35,484 bases of DNA, taken from the NCBI GenBank assembly GCA_964342525.1, contig CAYFGQ010000032.1, positions 1 to 35,484 on the forward strand. The letters run 5' to 3'. The notes beneath the pieces are model-generated. The model saw only the letters and a program-made list of their open reading frames with translations, did not search any database and was not told where the DNA came from. Source of the DNA: G963676205 sp964342525 (GTDB taxonomy: Bacteria > Campylobacterota > Campylobacteria > Campylobacterales > Arcobacteraceae). Shown in pieces: positions 21,198 to 30,538 of this stretch. The translations under genes and the position numbers were made by a program. Positions within the stretch are counted from its first letter, which is position 1; every line of letters starts with the position of its first letter.

Positions 21198-23377
21198 GTA
21201 TTCTCTTTACTTGGAAAAGTTAGTATAAATTGAGCACCTTTATATTTTTTTCCATCTATATCTTTTGTAGTATTTTTTACCGATAGTTTACCTTTTGATT
21301 TATTTACTATCATTGAAGACATATAAAGTCCTATACCTGTACCTTTATCTCCTTTTGTTGAGAAGTAAGGATCAAATAACTTATCTAGAATATCTTCAGA
21401 AATACCACCTCCACAGTCTGTTACTTTTACTAAAGCCATATTCTCTTTTTCAGATATTTCAACAAAAATCTTTTTTTGCTCTATCTTATTTTCTAAGATA
21501 ACATCTCTTGCATTGTTAAAAATATTAATAAATACTTGTGTTAGTTCATTTGGATAACCAAAACATTTAGGATCGTTATGGAGCTTTATCTCTAATTGTA
21601 TATTTTCTTTTTCATAAATACTTTTTAGAAGTTTTTGTGCATCATAAATAGGTTGTTTTAAGTCAAATTCTTTTTCATTTGTAGGTTTGAAAAAGTCTCT
21701 AAAATCATTCATAGTATTTGATAGGTGGTTGATTTGATAGATTATCTTATCTGAAATTTTAATCATTTCATCTTTTTCTACATCTATATTTAGTTGTAGC
21801 CGTGTACTAATAGAGCTAACTGAAAGGTTTATGTAGTTTAATGGTTGTTTCCATTGATGTAAAATAGATCCTATCATTTCACCCATAGCAGCCATTTTAC
21901 TTTCTTGAATTAGTATGGCTTCTTTTTCTCTATTTCTATTTATCTCTTCTTTTACCCTATCTTCAAGATTTTTATTTAAATCTTCAAGTTCTTGATTTGT
22001 TTTATAAACTTCAGTATTTATTTTTTGAATTCCTGAAGTAAAATTTGCAATAAAATCTATCTCACTTATTCCTGCATCAAGATTTTTATGTGAGAGCTCT
22101 TTTTTTGTCCCTATATTTTTAAGAAAATTAGTTAGGTTTATGATTGGATTTGTGATTTTATCTGCAAGTTTTTTTGAACTATTTAATAGATATATGAAAA
22201 ATAAAATATAAAAGATAATCATTAATGCAATGGCAAAATATCCAACTTTGTTACTTAATTCTTTAAGAGCATAGATATCTTTTAAAATCTCATTTTCATC
22301 GGCTATTATAAATAGTTTCCAGTTTGTACTTGGAATAGTTTTTTTAGTGATCATATATTTTCTTGAATTTATATCAACTATTTCTAAAGAGTTTTCATTT
22401 TTAATAAAGTTTTTTAGCTCGGTAGAGACATTTGGATTTTTTATTATATTTAATTCATCTTTTTGATCTACTGTTTTTGTTATGGCTTTATCACCATATT
22501 CTTCTTTTTTTACTTGTAAACCAATTATTTTTTCAATACTTTGAGGCATAGCAAGTACATGACTATCTTCTTCAATTAAGAAGGCTTTTGCATTCCAAGG
22601 TAAATCAAGATTTAAAATCTCTTTTATAAAAGAATCAATGGTTATATCAAGTCCTGTAACCCCTTCTAAAAAATCATCTTTATAAATAGGTACAATACAA
22701 GAAGCCATCCATCCATTTCCCGCTGGATCAAGATATGCTCCTGTCCAAACAGGTTTTTTTAAAGGATTGTGTTTTTTATCTGCTAAATAATAAAAATTGA
22801 AATCTTCCATATGAATATGTTCACCATATTGAGTTGCCACATCATCTATAAAGGGATAAAGTCTATTAAAATTATCATATGAATTAAAATACGCTGCGAC
22901 AATATTTTTATTTTCATCCACTACATTTTTAAATGTAATATCCATGAATTCAGATTTTGTAAATTTTTCAAGCTTTTCTTGTGTAATTTCTGTCTTTGAT
23001 GATACATATATACTAGAACCTATTTTATTTTCTTTATAAAGTACTCCATTTTGGGCAGTTTTTAATATGGGTTGTCCATTTGGATAACCAAAGCCATTAG
23101 GGTTTTTAAAAAACATTTCATGTTCTTTTTGAATTACAGAGGAGAGCATCATAATCTTTTCAAGTTCTTGATCTATGATTTTTGCTTCTTTTTTTGATAT
23201 TTCACTTAGGTTATTTTTAGCTCTGTTTAATAGTGTTTCTAGATTATGACTAGAAATATAAGTATTAATTGCAAAATATAATATTATTAAAGTTAGTTCA
23301 ATGACTAAAATAGGAATAAGAGAAGCTCTTAAAAAATTTTTGTAAATTATTGATTGTAGGGACTTAGACTGCTTCAT
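21194..23377 (-). CDS. Membrane sensor histidine kinase with dCache domain
   Basis: 727 aa: membrane helix near residues 15-38, periplasmic dCache-type sensor to about 365 (KPVWTGAYLDPAGNGWMASC, FLEGVTGLDITIDSF), second helix about 378-398, HAMP region and coiled coil, then a kinase core with acceptor His507 in SILHQWKQPLNYI ('HWRQPL' subclass), N-box NIFNNARDVI, G1 TDCGGGISED, F-box LFDPYFSTK and G2 GTGIGLYM. The catalytic boxes look intact. No response regulator is next to it. Before the rpsU insertions it would have been the convergent neighbour of rpsU. Related in core to the kinase at 5722-7992 but with a different sensor. Confidence 0.92.
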   Translation of the reverse strand: MKQSKSLQSIIYKNFLRASLIPILVIELTLIILYFAINTYISSHNLETLLNRAKNNLSEISKKEAKIIDQELEKIMMLSSVIQKEHEMFFKNPNGFGYPNGQPILKTAQNGVLYKENKIGSSIYVSSKTEITQEKLEKFTKSEFMDITFKNVVDENKNIVAAYFNSYDNFNRLYPFIDDVATQYGEHIHMEDFNFYYLADKKHNPLKKPVWTGAYLDPAGNGWMASCIVPIYKDDFLEGVTGLDITIDSFIKEILNLDLPWNAKAFLIEEDSHVLAMPQSIEKIIGLQVKKEEYGDKAITKTVDQKDELNIIKNPNVSTELKNFIKNENSLEIVDINSRKYMITKKTIPSTNWKLFIIADENEILKDIYALKELSNKVGYFAIALMIIFYILFFIYLLNSSKKLADKITNPIINLTNFLKNIGTKKELSHKNLDAGISEIDFIANFTSGIQKINTEVYKTNQELEDLNKNLEDRVKEEINRNREKEAILIQESKMAAMGEMIGSILHQWKQPLNYINLSVSSISTRLQLNIDVEKDEMIKISDKIIYQINHLSNTMNDFRDFFKPTNEKEFDLKQPIYDAQKLLKSIYEKENIQLEIKLHNDPKCFGYPNELTQVFINIFNNARDVILENKIEQKKIFVEISEKENMALVKVTDCGGGISEDILDKLFDPYFSTKGDKGTGIGLYMSSMIVNKSKGKLSVKNTTKDIDGKKYKGAQFILTFPSKENT

Positions 23378-23434
23378 TTATAATTTCCTTTTAATATAGT
23401 AATTATAATGTAATTATTTAAAGAGTAAGTAAAA

Positions 23435-23463
23435 TTGACAAATGTATATTTAATAATTATTAT
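23435..23463 (+). promoter_or_regulatory. Near-consensus sigma-70 promoter
   Basis: TTGACA (23435-23440), 17 bases, TATTAT (23458-23463). A perfect -35 is rare in this phylum. Transcription would start near 23470, before the 20-residue ORF and about 190 bases before tesA. Confidence 0.5.
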
Positions 23464-23475
23464 AAAAGAGTTTAG

Positions 23476-23538
23476 ATGGAGGTTATCTTATCTTTAATCA
23501 TCACTATATCTTTAGGGGTAGCAATTTTTAAAATTTAA
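23476..23538 (+). CDS. Possible 20-residue hydrophobic peptide
   Basis: MEVILSLIITISLGVAIFKI is a single membrane-helix-sized peptide. AAAGAG lies 5 bases before the ATG and a strong promoter lies immediately upstream, leaving almost no leader. It could be a small membrane peptide, a leader peptide for the tesA operon, or chance. No homology recognised. Confidence 0.3.
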   Translation: MEVILSLIITISLGVAIFKI

Positions 23539-23661
23539 AACTATATTATTAACATAATTCTACGAATTTTATGTCAATTTCTACAATTTTATAGTTCATT
23601 AATCCTTTATTTGTATACTAATTATTAATAAAAAAATTTTAGATTTGAGATAAAATAAACT

Positions 23662-24264
23662 ATGAAAAAAATTATACTAATTCTATTTATATTAAGTGCA
23701 TATATTGCAAATGCTAAAGATACTACGATTCTTTTTCTTGGTGATTCCCTTACTGAAGGTTATGGTTTAAATAAAGAAGAGGCTTATCCTAAACTCGTGA
23801 AAGATTTGATACAAGAAAAGTTGAATAAAAAAATTAAGGTTATCAATGGTGGGGTGAGTGGTTCTACTACTAGTGATGCTTTGGCTCGTCTTAAGTGGTA
23901 TATGAGAAAAAAGCCTGATTTGGTTTTTATCGCTCTTGGGGCAAATGATGGGCTTAGGGGTTTGAATCTAGAACAGAGTGAAAAGAATCTTGAGGAGATT
24001 ATTTTATATGTTCAAAAATTTAAAGCGAAGGTTTTACTTGCTGGTATGTTGATACCACCAAACTATGGTCCAAATTATACAGAAGAGTTTAAAAATATGT
24101 ATGAGAATTTAAGGGCTAAATATGATCTTAAGATGATGCCTTTTTTACTTTATGGAGTTGCTGGAGAGGTGAGTCTTAATCAAAGGGATAGTATTCATCC
24201 AAATGAAAAAGGTCATGAACATATATCAAAAAATGTATTTGAATTTATAAAAGGGGAGCTGTAA
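23662..24264 (+). CDS. tesA: Exported SGNH/GDSL esterase, TesA family
   Basis: 200-aa lipase/esterase with signal peptide (MKKIILILFILSAYIANAK). SGNH blocks are all visible: GDSLTEGYGL (nucleophile Ser), the Gly of NGGVSGSTT, GANDGLRG, and the DSIHPNEKGHE catalytic Asp-His. Family members hydrolyse acyl-CoA thioesters, lysophospholipids and aryl esters in the periplasm. Its TAA overlaps the ATG of the ABC ATPase (TAATG), and linkage of tesA with ybbA-ybbP is known from E. coli, though divergent there. Confidence 0.9.
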   Translation: MKKIILILFILSAYIANAKDTTILFLGDSLTEGYGLNKEEAYPKLVKDLIQEKLNKKIKVINGGVSGSTTSDALARLKWYMRKKPDLVFIALGANDGLRGLNLEQSEKNLEEIILYVQKFKAKVLLAGMLIPPNYGPNYTEEFKNMYENLRAKYDLKMMPFLLYGVAGEVSLNQRDSIHPNEKGHEHISKNVFEFIKGEL

Positions 24265-24926
24265 TGTTAGAGCTAAAATCACTTAAAAAATCTTATCTTC
24301 AAGGAAAAGAGGAGATTCATATCTTTGAAGATTTAAATTTTAGCTTGAGTGAGGGTGATAGGGTTGCTATCATGGGTAAGTCTGGTGCTGGTAAGTCCAC
24401 ATTTCTCTCTTTGGTTTCTGGTATTATCAAAGCTGATGCGGGGGATATCTCTTTAAATGGTATCTCTTACAATGATTTAGAAGAGAGTGCTATAAATGAC
24501 TTTAGAGCTACAAATATTGGATTTATTTTTCAAAATTTTCATTTAGTTTCATATCTAAATGCTTTAGAGAATGTAATGCTTCCTGCAAAAGTGTGTAATA
24601 TCCCAAATGCAAAAGAGAAAGCTATAGAGTTATTAAATAGTGTAGGATTATCCCACAGACTTGATCATCTTCCAAGTGAGCTTAGTGGGGGAGAAAAACA
24701 GCGTGTTGCTATAGCTAGATCATTGATTCATAATCCTAAGATTATCTTAGCAGATGAACCAAGTGGTAATCTTGATGAAGAGACTGGTATAGCAGTGATG
24801 GATAAACTTTTTGAGCTTATAAAGGCGAATAATACTACTTTAGTATTGGTTACCCACTCAAAAGATGTGGCTAATCGTTGTGAAAAGATATATGAACTTC
24901 ACTCAGGGCAATTAAATCTATGTTAG
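24264..24926 (+). CDS. ybbA: ABC transporter ATP-binding protein, YbbA/LolD type
   Basis: 220-aa MacB/LolD-class ATPase. Walker A GKSGAGKST (residues 38-46), Q-loop FQNFHLVSYLNALENV, signature LSGGEKQRVAIARSL, Walker B IILADEPSGNLD, H-loop VTHSKD. It powers mechanotransmission across the inner membrane rather than classical import. It overlaps both neighbours (1 and 7 bases), so the operon is tightly coupled with tesA and the permease. Confidence 0.92.
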   Translation: MLELKSLKKSYLQGKEEIHIFEDLNFSLSEGDRVAIMGKSGAGKSTFLSLVSGIIKADAGDISLNGISYNDLEESAINDFRATNIGFIFQNFHLVSYLNALENVMLPAKVCNIPNAKEKAIELLNSVGLSHRLDHLPSELSGGEKQRVAIARSLIHNPKIILADEPSGNLDEETGIAVMDKLFELIKANNTTLVLVTHSKDVANRCEKIYELHSGQLNLC

Positions 24927-27424
24927 TTTATGAACTTGTACTAAAAGCACTCTCCAGGTCAAAATCTTTTTCATTTATTTTTATATTAAACTTTTGTTTG
25001 GCTATTGCCTCCCTTTCTTATTTACAATTTTTTAAAGGTAGTATTGATACTTCTTTAGATGTGAAAGCAAAAAGTTTACTTGGGGCTGATTTAGTAATAA
25101 ACTCTAGATTTCCCATAACTGAGGATCAAATAGCAGATATAAAAACTAAACTTCCTCCAATAAAAAACTTTAATCAAGGTATAAGTACTGTAAGTATGGT
25201 AGCCTCAGATAAAAGAGCTAGACTTATGGAGCTTGTGAAGATAAATGAAGGATATCCATATTATGGTGGTATGGTTTTTGCTGATAAGTCTACATATCCA
25301 AGTATGCAAGCTATGCCAAAGGCAAATGAGATTTGGGCTTATAAAGAGGTTTTAGAACTGCTTGAATTAAAGCAAGGAGATACCCTTAAAATAGGAAAAG
25401 AGAACTTTATCATCAAAAAAGTGATAGTGGATGATACTTTAAAGGCTGTAAGTTTTAGTGGATTTATGCCAAAGATTTATATGAGTGAAGAGGCACTAAA
25501 AAGTACTGAACTTCTACAGTTTGGATCAACTGCTAGGTATAAGTTAAATTATCAATTTGAAGAGAATTTTAAAAACGATAAACTAGAGGAGATAGAAAAT
25601 ACTTTAGAAAAAAGTATAGATCAAAATTTAAGAGGTTTATCTCCAAATGATGGTAGGGATAGATTATTAAATGTATTAAATTTTCTTACAAACTTTTTAT
25701 CCCTTGTTTCATTGATATCTTTCTTTTTGGGTCTTGTGGGACTTATATATCTGTATTCTGGTTTTTTACGGAAACATCAAAAGGATATTATGGTCTTAAA
25801 TGATATTGGGCTTAGTAAAAAAACTATAGCGCTTACATATCTTAGCCATTTATTTGTGCTTATTTTGATCTCTACTGTTATTGTATTTGCCTTTATTTTG
25901 ATCTCTGCACAATTTGCTGGACCGATCTTACAAAAGTTAATAGGATTTGAGTTTGATTTTACTTTGGATTATCTATTTTTCTTAAAATCGCTTTTTGTAC
26001 TTTTACTTATAAGTTTAAGTATTGGTATCCCTTTGATACGTCCATATTTACAAAGAAAAAAGATAGGATTTGTTAAAACTATTTTAGGGTTTATCCCTTT
26101 TATATCTCTTTTATTATTGATTTCCCATTTTGTAAGTCCTAGTAAAAATATTGGACTTTTATTTGCTTTAGCTGTTCTAGTATTGATCATTATATTTTTT
26201 GCAATTGGTTCTTTTATATTAAAAAGGTTTGATTTCTCTGGACATTCCCGAAGTCTATCTTTATCCCTTGCTTTTAAAAATATCACTAGACAATATAAAA
26301 CTTCATTGACTTTATTTACTGCGATACTTTTATGTACTACATTTTTCTCTCTTATCCCTCAAATAGGATCATCTTTATCAAATGCTCTTAGTTTAAGCAC
26401 AGAGGATAGACCTAGATTTTTTGTGGTGGATGCAAAAGAGGAGCAGTTAAATGATATGGAGAAACAGATTGCTTCTATGGGAGCAAAGCTAGAGAATAGT
26501 TCACCTATGATTCGTGGACGTATTATAAAAGTAAATGATGTGGATTTTACTGAACATTCTAAAGATAAAGCAAGTAAAGAGATTAAAACAGATAGAAATG
26601 AGCTAAAAAATAGAGCAGTAAATCTTTCATATAGGACTGAGTTAAAGAAAAGTGAGAAGATAGTAGAAGGACGTGAATTTTCTGGTGAATATGATAGTGA
26701 AGATTTTTCAAAACCTATTGAGCTTAGTGTTGAAAAAAGATATGCTGAGCGTAGGGGTATAAAACTTGGTGATAAAATAGTATTTGATATACTTGGTTTA
26801 GAACTTGAAACAGAAGTAGTAAATATACGTACTGTGGATTGGATAGAGTTTGTACCAAATTTCTTTTTTATTATGCAAAAAGGAGCCATAGATGATGCTC
26901 CAAAAACTATACTAGCTACAATCTCTAGGGGTGATTATGATGCTTCACAGATGCTTATAAAGTTATCTGATTTATATCCATCTTTGACAGTGATTGATGT
27001 GAAAAACTTATTTGAAACCTTTGCAGAGCTTGTAAAGAAAGTGACTAAGATAACAGATACTATGAGTTTTTATTCTGTAATTATTGGGCTTATTATGAGT
27101 TTTATAATTATCCAATATCAGATGAATTTACAAAAGAATAATATCTTACGCCTTAAAATGATTGGGGTGAAAAATAAAATTATCAGGGATTCATTTTTGA
27201 TTGAGTTTGGATTGATCTCTTTTACTGCTAGTTCTTTAGGTATTATCTTAGGAAGTGTAAGTTCTTATATAATAAGTGCTACACTATTTGAATCTTATTG
27301 GGATTTTAGACCTTTTGTTCTTATGGCTTATTTTTTATTTATTCCATTACTTACAATGTTGATTGTTAGTTTATTTACTTCAAAGATAATTCACCAAAAA
27401 GAAAACGTACTTTTCGGTGAATAA
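24920..27424 (+). CDS. ybbP: FtsX-family ABC permease, YbbP-like
   Basis: 834-aa integral membrane protein, the size of E. coli YbbP. N-terminal helix near residues 17-38, large periplasmic domain (about 45-250), helices at about 258-282, 303-330, 350-375, 388-408 and 415-437, a second FtsX unit from about 460 with another periplasmic domain (490-700), then helices near 705-730, 750-780 and 790-815. Duplicated FtsX cores are typical. It partners the ATPase encoded directly upstream. YbbAP-TesA complexes are thought to extract hydrophobic substrates from the membrane for hydrolysis; applying that here is inference from synteny. Confidence 0.9.
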   Translation: MLVYELVLKALSRSKSFSFIFILNFCLAIASLSYLQFFKGSIDTSLDVKAKSLLGADLVINSRFPITEDQIADIKTKLPPIKNFNQGISTVSMVASDKRARLMELVKINEGYPYYGGMVFADKSTYPSMQAMPKANEIWAYKEVLELLELKQGDTLKIGKENFIIKKVIVDDTLKAVSFSGFMPKIYMSEEALKSTELLQFGSTARYKLNYQFEENFKNDKLEEIENTLEKSIDQNLRGLSPNDGRDRLLNVLNFLTNFLSLVSLISFFLGLVGLIYLYSGFLRKHQKDIMVLNDIGLSKKTIALTYLSHLFVLILISTVIVFAFILISAQFAGPILQKLIGFEFDFTLDYLFFLKSLFVLLLISLSIGIPLIRPYLQRKKIGFVKTILGFIPFISLLLLISHFVSPSKNIGLLFALAVLVLIIIFFAIGSFILKRFDFSGHSRSLSLSLAFKNITRQYKTSLTLFTAILLCTTFFSLIPQIGSSLSNALSLSTEDRPRFFVVDAKEEQLNDMEKQIASMGAKLENSSPMIRGRIIKVNDVDFTEHSKDKASKEIKTDRNELKNRAVNLSYRTELKKSEKIVEGREFSGEYDSEDFSKPIELSVEKRYAERRGIKLGDKIVFDILGLELETEVVNIRTVDWIEFVPNFFFIMQKGAIDDAPKTILATISRGDYDASQMLIKLSDLYPSLTVIDVKNLFETFAELVKKVTKITDTMSFYSVIIGLIMSFIIIQYQMNLQKNNILRLKMIGVKNKIIRDSFLIEFGLISFTASSLGIILGSVSSYIISATLFESYWDFRPFVLMAYFLFIPLLTMLIVSLFTSKIIHQKENVLFGE

Positions 27425-27426
27425 AA

Positions 27427-27449
27427 GAAAAGGGGTTATACCTCTTTTC
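27427..27449. terminator. Shared hairpin between convergent ybbP and chemoreceptor genes
   Basis: GAAAAGGGGT (27427-27436) and ACCTCTTTTC (27440-27449) pair with one mismatch-tolerant G-U position and a 3-base loop. The chemoreceptor stop codon lies in it. T-runs on either side are short, so it is a moderate bidirectional terminator. Confidence 0.55.
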
Positions 27450-29697
27450 CTTCAAATTGATTTTTTTGTACATTGTGTACAACAGTTGAAGCGATAGTAT
27501 TTGTTTGGTTTGCTATCTCATTTGTTTGGGAAGCGATTTGTGAATTTTCACCTGTAAATCTATTTAACTCATTTACTATTGAGCTTATTTGTCCCATTTT
27601 AGAGTCTTGCTCTTTTGCTGCATTTGCAACATCATCGATAAGTTTATTTGTTTCAACTACTTTACTCTCTAGATCATTAAACCCTTCAATCATAGAGTCA
27701 CTTATAGCTTTACCTTCATTTGCTTGGCTTGTAGCACTTTCAACTAATCTTGTGATCTCTTTAGCAGCTTCAGCACTTCTATTTGCTAGATTTCTAACTT
27801 CTTGTGCAACTACTGCAAAACCTTTACCTGCTTCACCTGCAGTGGATGCTTCAACTGCAGCATTTAGGGATAGGATATTTGTCTGGAATGCGATTTGATC
27901 GATTACTGTTATAGCTTCATTGATAGCTGTAATTTTTTCATTTATCTCATCCATTGATGTAGCTGTTTTAGAAGCTAGATCTTTACCTTTATTTGCTGAG
28001 TCTTTAGTGTATGAAGAGATATTTAACATCTCATTTGCTTTTGCACTTGTTCCACTAATAGTTTCACTTATTTGATCAATTGCATTTGCTGTTTCATTTA
28101 GTGAATCTGTTTGTTTTGAAGCATTTTGATTTAGGATTTGAACATTATGATTTAATTGGTTTGAACTTTGCTCTAGGGTTTTACCATCATTTTGGTTTTG
28201 TTGAAGCATTGTTGTGATCATTCTATTCATAGATATGATTTTTTCACCTATTTTTCCAGAGTGTTCTTTATCTAGTCTTGATGTGAAATTATTGTTTGCA
28301 TATTGATCTAAAACATTTGTTAATTTATTTATATCATTTCCTACGAAGCTTTCAAGATTTGATAACATTTGATTGATTAGCTCTTTTAATTCATTTAAAG
28401 ACTCTGTATTAGATGTATGTGATATTCTTTTATCTATGTATCCTTGATTTACACTATTTACTACATCTTTTACATCATTTAATAAACTATTTTCTTTTTG
28501 TATATTTGAAGTGATAGTTTTGATATTTTTATTTATATTTAAAGCCATCATTCCAAATTCATCTTTTTGTTTTACTTCAATCTCTTTTGCACTAGATGTT
28601 TCTTTATTTAAAAATTTGAAGAAATTTTCAAGACCATTTTGGATGGTATTTAGTTTTGTATTTAGAGTTTTTGTAGAGTAAAATAATACAAGTGCAATTA
28701 AAATACCTGAGATAAGACTAGCAATGATTGAAAATGTCTCTATAATAAAGGCATCCTTTAGATACTCTTCATCGGGAACAGATAGGGCAAATCCCCATTT
28801 TACATTAGAATCAGCAATCATAAATGGATCAAGATAGTTAAATGATGCCATATTGTTTAAAGGTGATACTTTTTCAAAGAAAAATTCTTTATTGTTTTTA
28901 ATATTTTTTAGAATATCTTGTGAACTTTTATCTTTGTCTACTTCATTTAATTTTTTACCATGATATTTTTCATTTGGGTGAGCTATGATAGTTCCATTGT
29001 CTGTTACTATAAATCCATAACCATTATCTAGAAGTTTTAGTTTAGATACTCTTTGTACTATAGCATCTAAAGATATATCGATTCCCACAACACCTACAAG
29101 TTTTCCATTGTGATACATTGGAGTTGATACGGTAGTGTTTAGTACGTTTTTACCATTTACTTCAAATTTATAAGGCTCAGTGATAAACTCTTTTCCTGTT
29201 TTTATAGGCTCTAAGATCCATGGATTTGCTTTAGCTACAGGGTATTGCCATACTAGATCTATATCTTCACCATTTTTCATCACATATGGGGAGAATCTTC
29301 CATTTTCATCATGGGCATATCTTCCCGCCATTCTTGGAATATTTTCATAAAAAGTATTTGGCTCCATATATACCCAAATACCTACGATATAAGGATTCTT
29401 TTTAAGAATTGAGCTCATTAAAGCTACAAAATCTGGCTTAGTATATGTAAAATCTTCTTCAAGGGCAGTTTCTAAAGTAGCACTAAAAGTTTTGATAAGA
29501 ACAACTGACTTTTCTATATCACCTTTTATCTCTAAGGCATTTTTATGACCTAATGTACTCATATAATCTTTTGAGATCCTTTTTGTACTCTCAAAGGCTT
29601 TATTATAAATAAGATATGTGGAAATGGTTGATGAGATAATTAATACACTTAAAACACTATATAGAAGTTTGTTACTAAAACTGAGATTTTTAAACAT
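27436..29697 (-). CDS. Methyl-accepting chemotaxis protein with dCache domain
   Basis: 753-aa chemoreceptor. Membrane helix near residues 12-30, periplasmic dCache domain (about 35-315; GIWVYMEPNTFYENIPRMAG, STPMYHNGKLVGVVGIDI), second helix about 320-342, HAMP-like repeats, and a signalling domain with tip IDQIAFQTNILSLNAAVEA near 600-620. Very similar to the receptor at the left edge through HAMP and tip, so the two arose by duplication. It ends in NQFEGKEV and has no CheR-tether pentapeptide. Divergent from the response regulator gene. Ligand not predictable from what I can see. Confidence 0.95.
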   Translation of the reverse strand: MFKNLSFSNKLLYSVLSVLIISSTISTYLIYNKAFESTKRISKDYMSTLGHKNALEIKGDIEKSVVLIKTFSATLETALEEDFTYTKPDFVALMSSILKKNPYIVGIWVYMEPNTFYENIPRMAGRYAHDENGRFSPYVMKNGEDIDLVWQYPVAKANPWILEPIKTGKEFITEPYKFEVNGKNVLNTTVSTPMYHNGKLVGVVGIDISLDAIVQRVSKLKLLDNGYGFIVTDNGTIIAHPNEKYHGKKLNEVDKDKSSQDILKNIKNNKEFFFEKVSPLNNMASFNYLDPFMIADSNVKWGFALSVPDEEYLKDAFIIETFSIIASLISGILIALVLFYSTKTLNTKLNTIQNGLENFFKFLNKETSSAKEIEVKQKDEFGMMALNINKNIKTITSNIQKENSLLNDVKDVVNSVNQGYIDKRISHTSNTESLNELKELINQMLSNLESFVGNDINKLTNVLDQYANNNFTSRLDKEHSGKIGEKIISMNRMITTMLQQNQNDGKTLEQSSNQLNHNVQILNQNASKQTDSLNETANAIDQISETISGTSAKANEMLNISSYTKDSANKGKDLASKTATSMDEINEKITAINEAITVIDQIAFQTNILSLNAAVEASTAGEAGKGFAVVAQEVRNLANRSAEAAKEITRLVESATSQANEGKAISDSMIEGFNDLESKVVETNKLIDDVANAAKEQDSKMGQISSIVNELNRFTGENSQIASQTNEIANQTNTIASTVVHNVQKNQFEGKEV

Positions 29698-29878
29698 GGC
29701 TAGACCTTATTTGAGAAATAATTTTAATATGTTATCATTTTTATTGTTTATTTATTGTTTAGTAGAATATTATTTACTTTCATTTACTTTATATTCAATT
29801 AATATTTAATATGATTATCTAATATGTATTTGTAAAAAACTATTTTTACAAGAATTAAATTCTTATAGGTAGGGCAAG

Positions 29879-30538
29879 ATGATAAATATACTAATGATTG
29901 AAGATGATCCAGAGTTTTCTATATATTTGGGTGAGTACCTAGATAAATATAATATAAAGATTACAAACTATGAAGACCCTTATTTAGGTCTTAGTGTTGA
30001 TATAAATAAATTTGATGTGTTGATATTGGATCTTACCTTGCCAGGGATGGATGGTCTTGATGTATGTAAAGATATCTCTTCAAAATATGATATTCCTATT
30101 ATAATCTCAAGTGCTAGAAGTGATTTATCAGATAAGATCATGGGATTACAAATGGGAGCTGATTATTATCTTCCAAAACCTTATGATCCAAAAGAGATGT
30201 ATGCAGTTGTTCAAAGTCTTCTTAGAAGAACAAAAAGAGTAGTTCAAGATGATGATACGACTTTTAAACTTGATGTGGCAAAATCACAGATAATGTTTAA
30301 GGGGGAAGAGTTACTTCTAACTCAAGCTGAATATGAAGTGATGCAATGTCTTTTAAAAAATAAAAATGCAATTGTTTCTAGGGAGCAGATTGTATATGAT
30401 TGTTTAAGTCTTAGTGATAGTTATAGTAAGAGTTTAGATGTGATAATTGGAAGACTTAGAAAAAAACTTGATGATAATCCAAAAAATCCAAAATATTTAC
30501 ACTCTATTAGGGGACTAGGTTATAAAATTTTACAATGA
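29879..30538 (+). CDS. OmpR/PhoB-family response regulator
   Basis: 219 aa. Receiver domain (1-118) with acidic pocket Glu8/Asp9/Asp10, phospho-acceptor Asp51 (LILDLTLPGMDG), Ser78 and Lys100 (YLPKPYDP). C-terminal winged helix (125-219) with SREQIVYDCLSLSDSYSKSLDVIIGRLRKKL and IRGLGYKIL. Its stop overlaps the kinase ATG (ATGA), so the pair forms a single two-component system. The layout resembles the ArsRS-type systems of Helicobacter and relatives; the signal is unknown. Confidence 0.95.
   Translation: MINILMIEDDPEFSIYLGEYLDKYNIKITNYEDPYLGLSVDINKFDVLILDLTLPGMDGLDVCKDISSKYDIPIIISSARSDLSDKIMGLQMGADYYLPKPYDPKEMYAVVQSLLRRTKRVVQDDDTTFKLDVAKSQIMFKGEELLLTQAEYEVMQCLLKNKNAIVSREQIVYDCLSLSDSYSKSLDVIIGRLRKKLDDNPKNPKYLHSIRGLGYKILQ

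Noticed and set aside
25969..26889. Two minus-strand open frames inside the ybbP-like permease gene
   Set aside because: Shadows of a long, clearly coding plus-strand gene.
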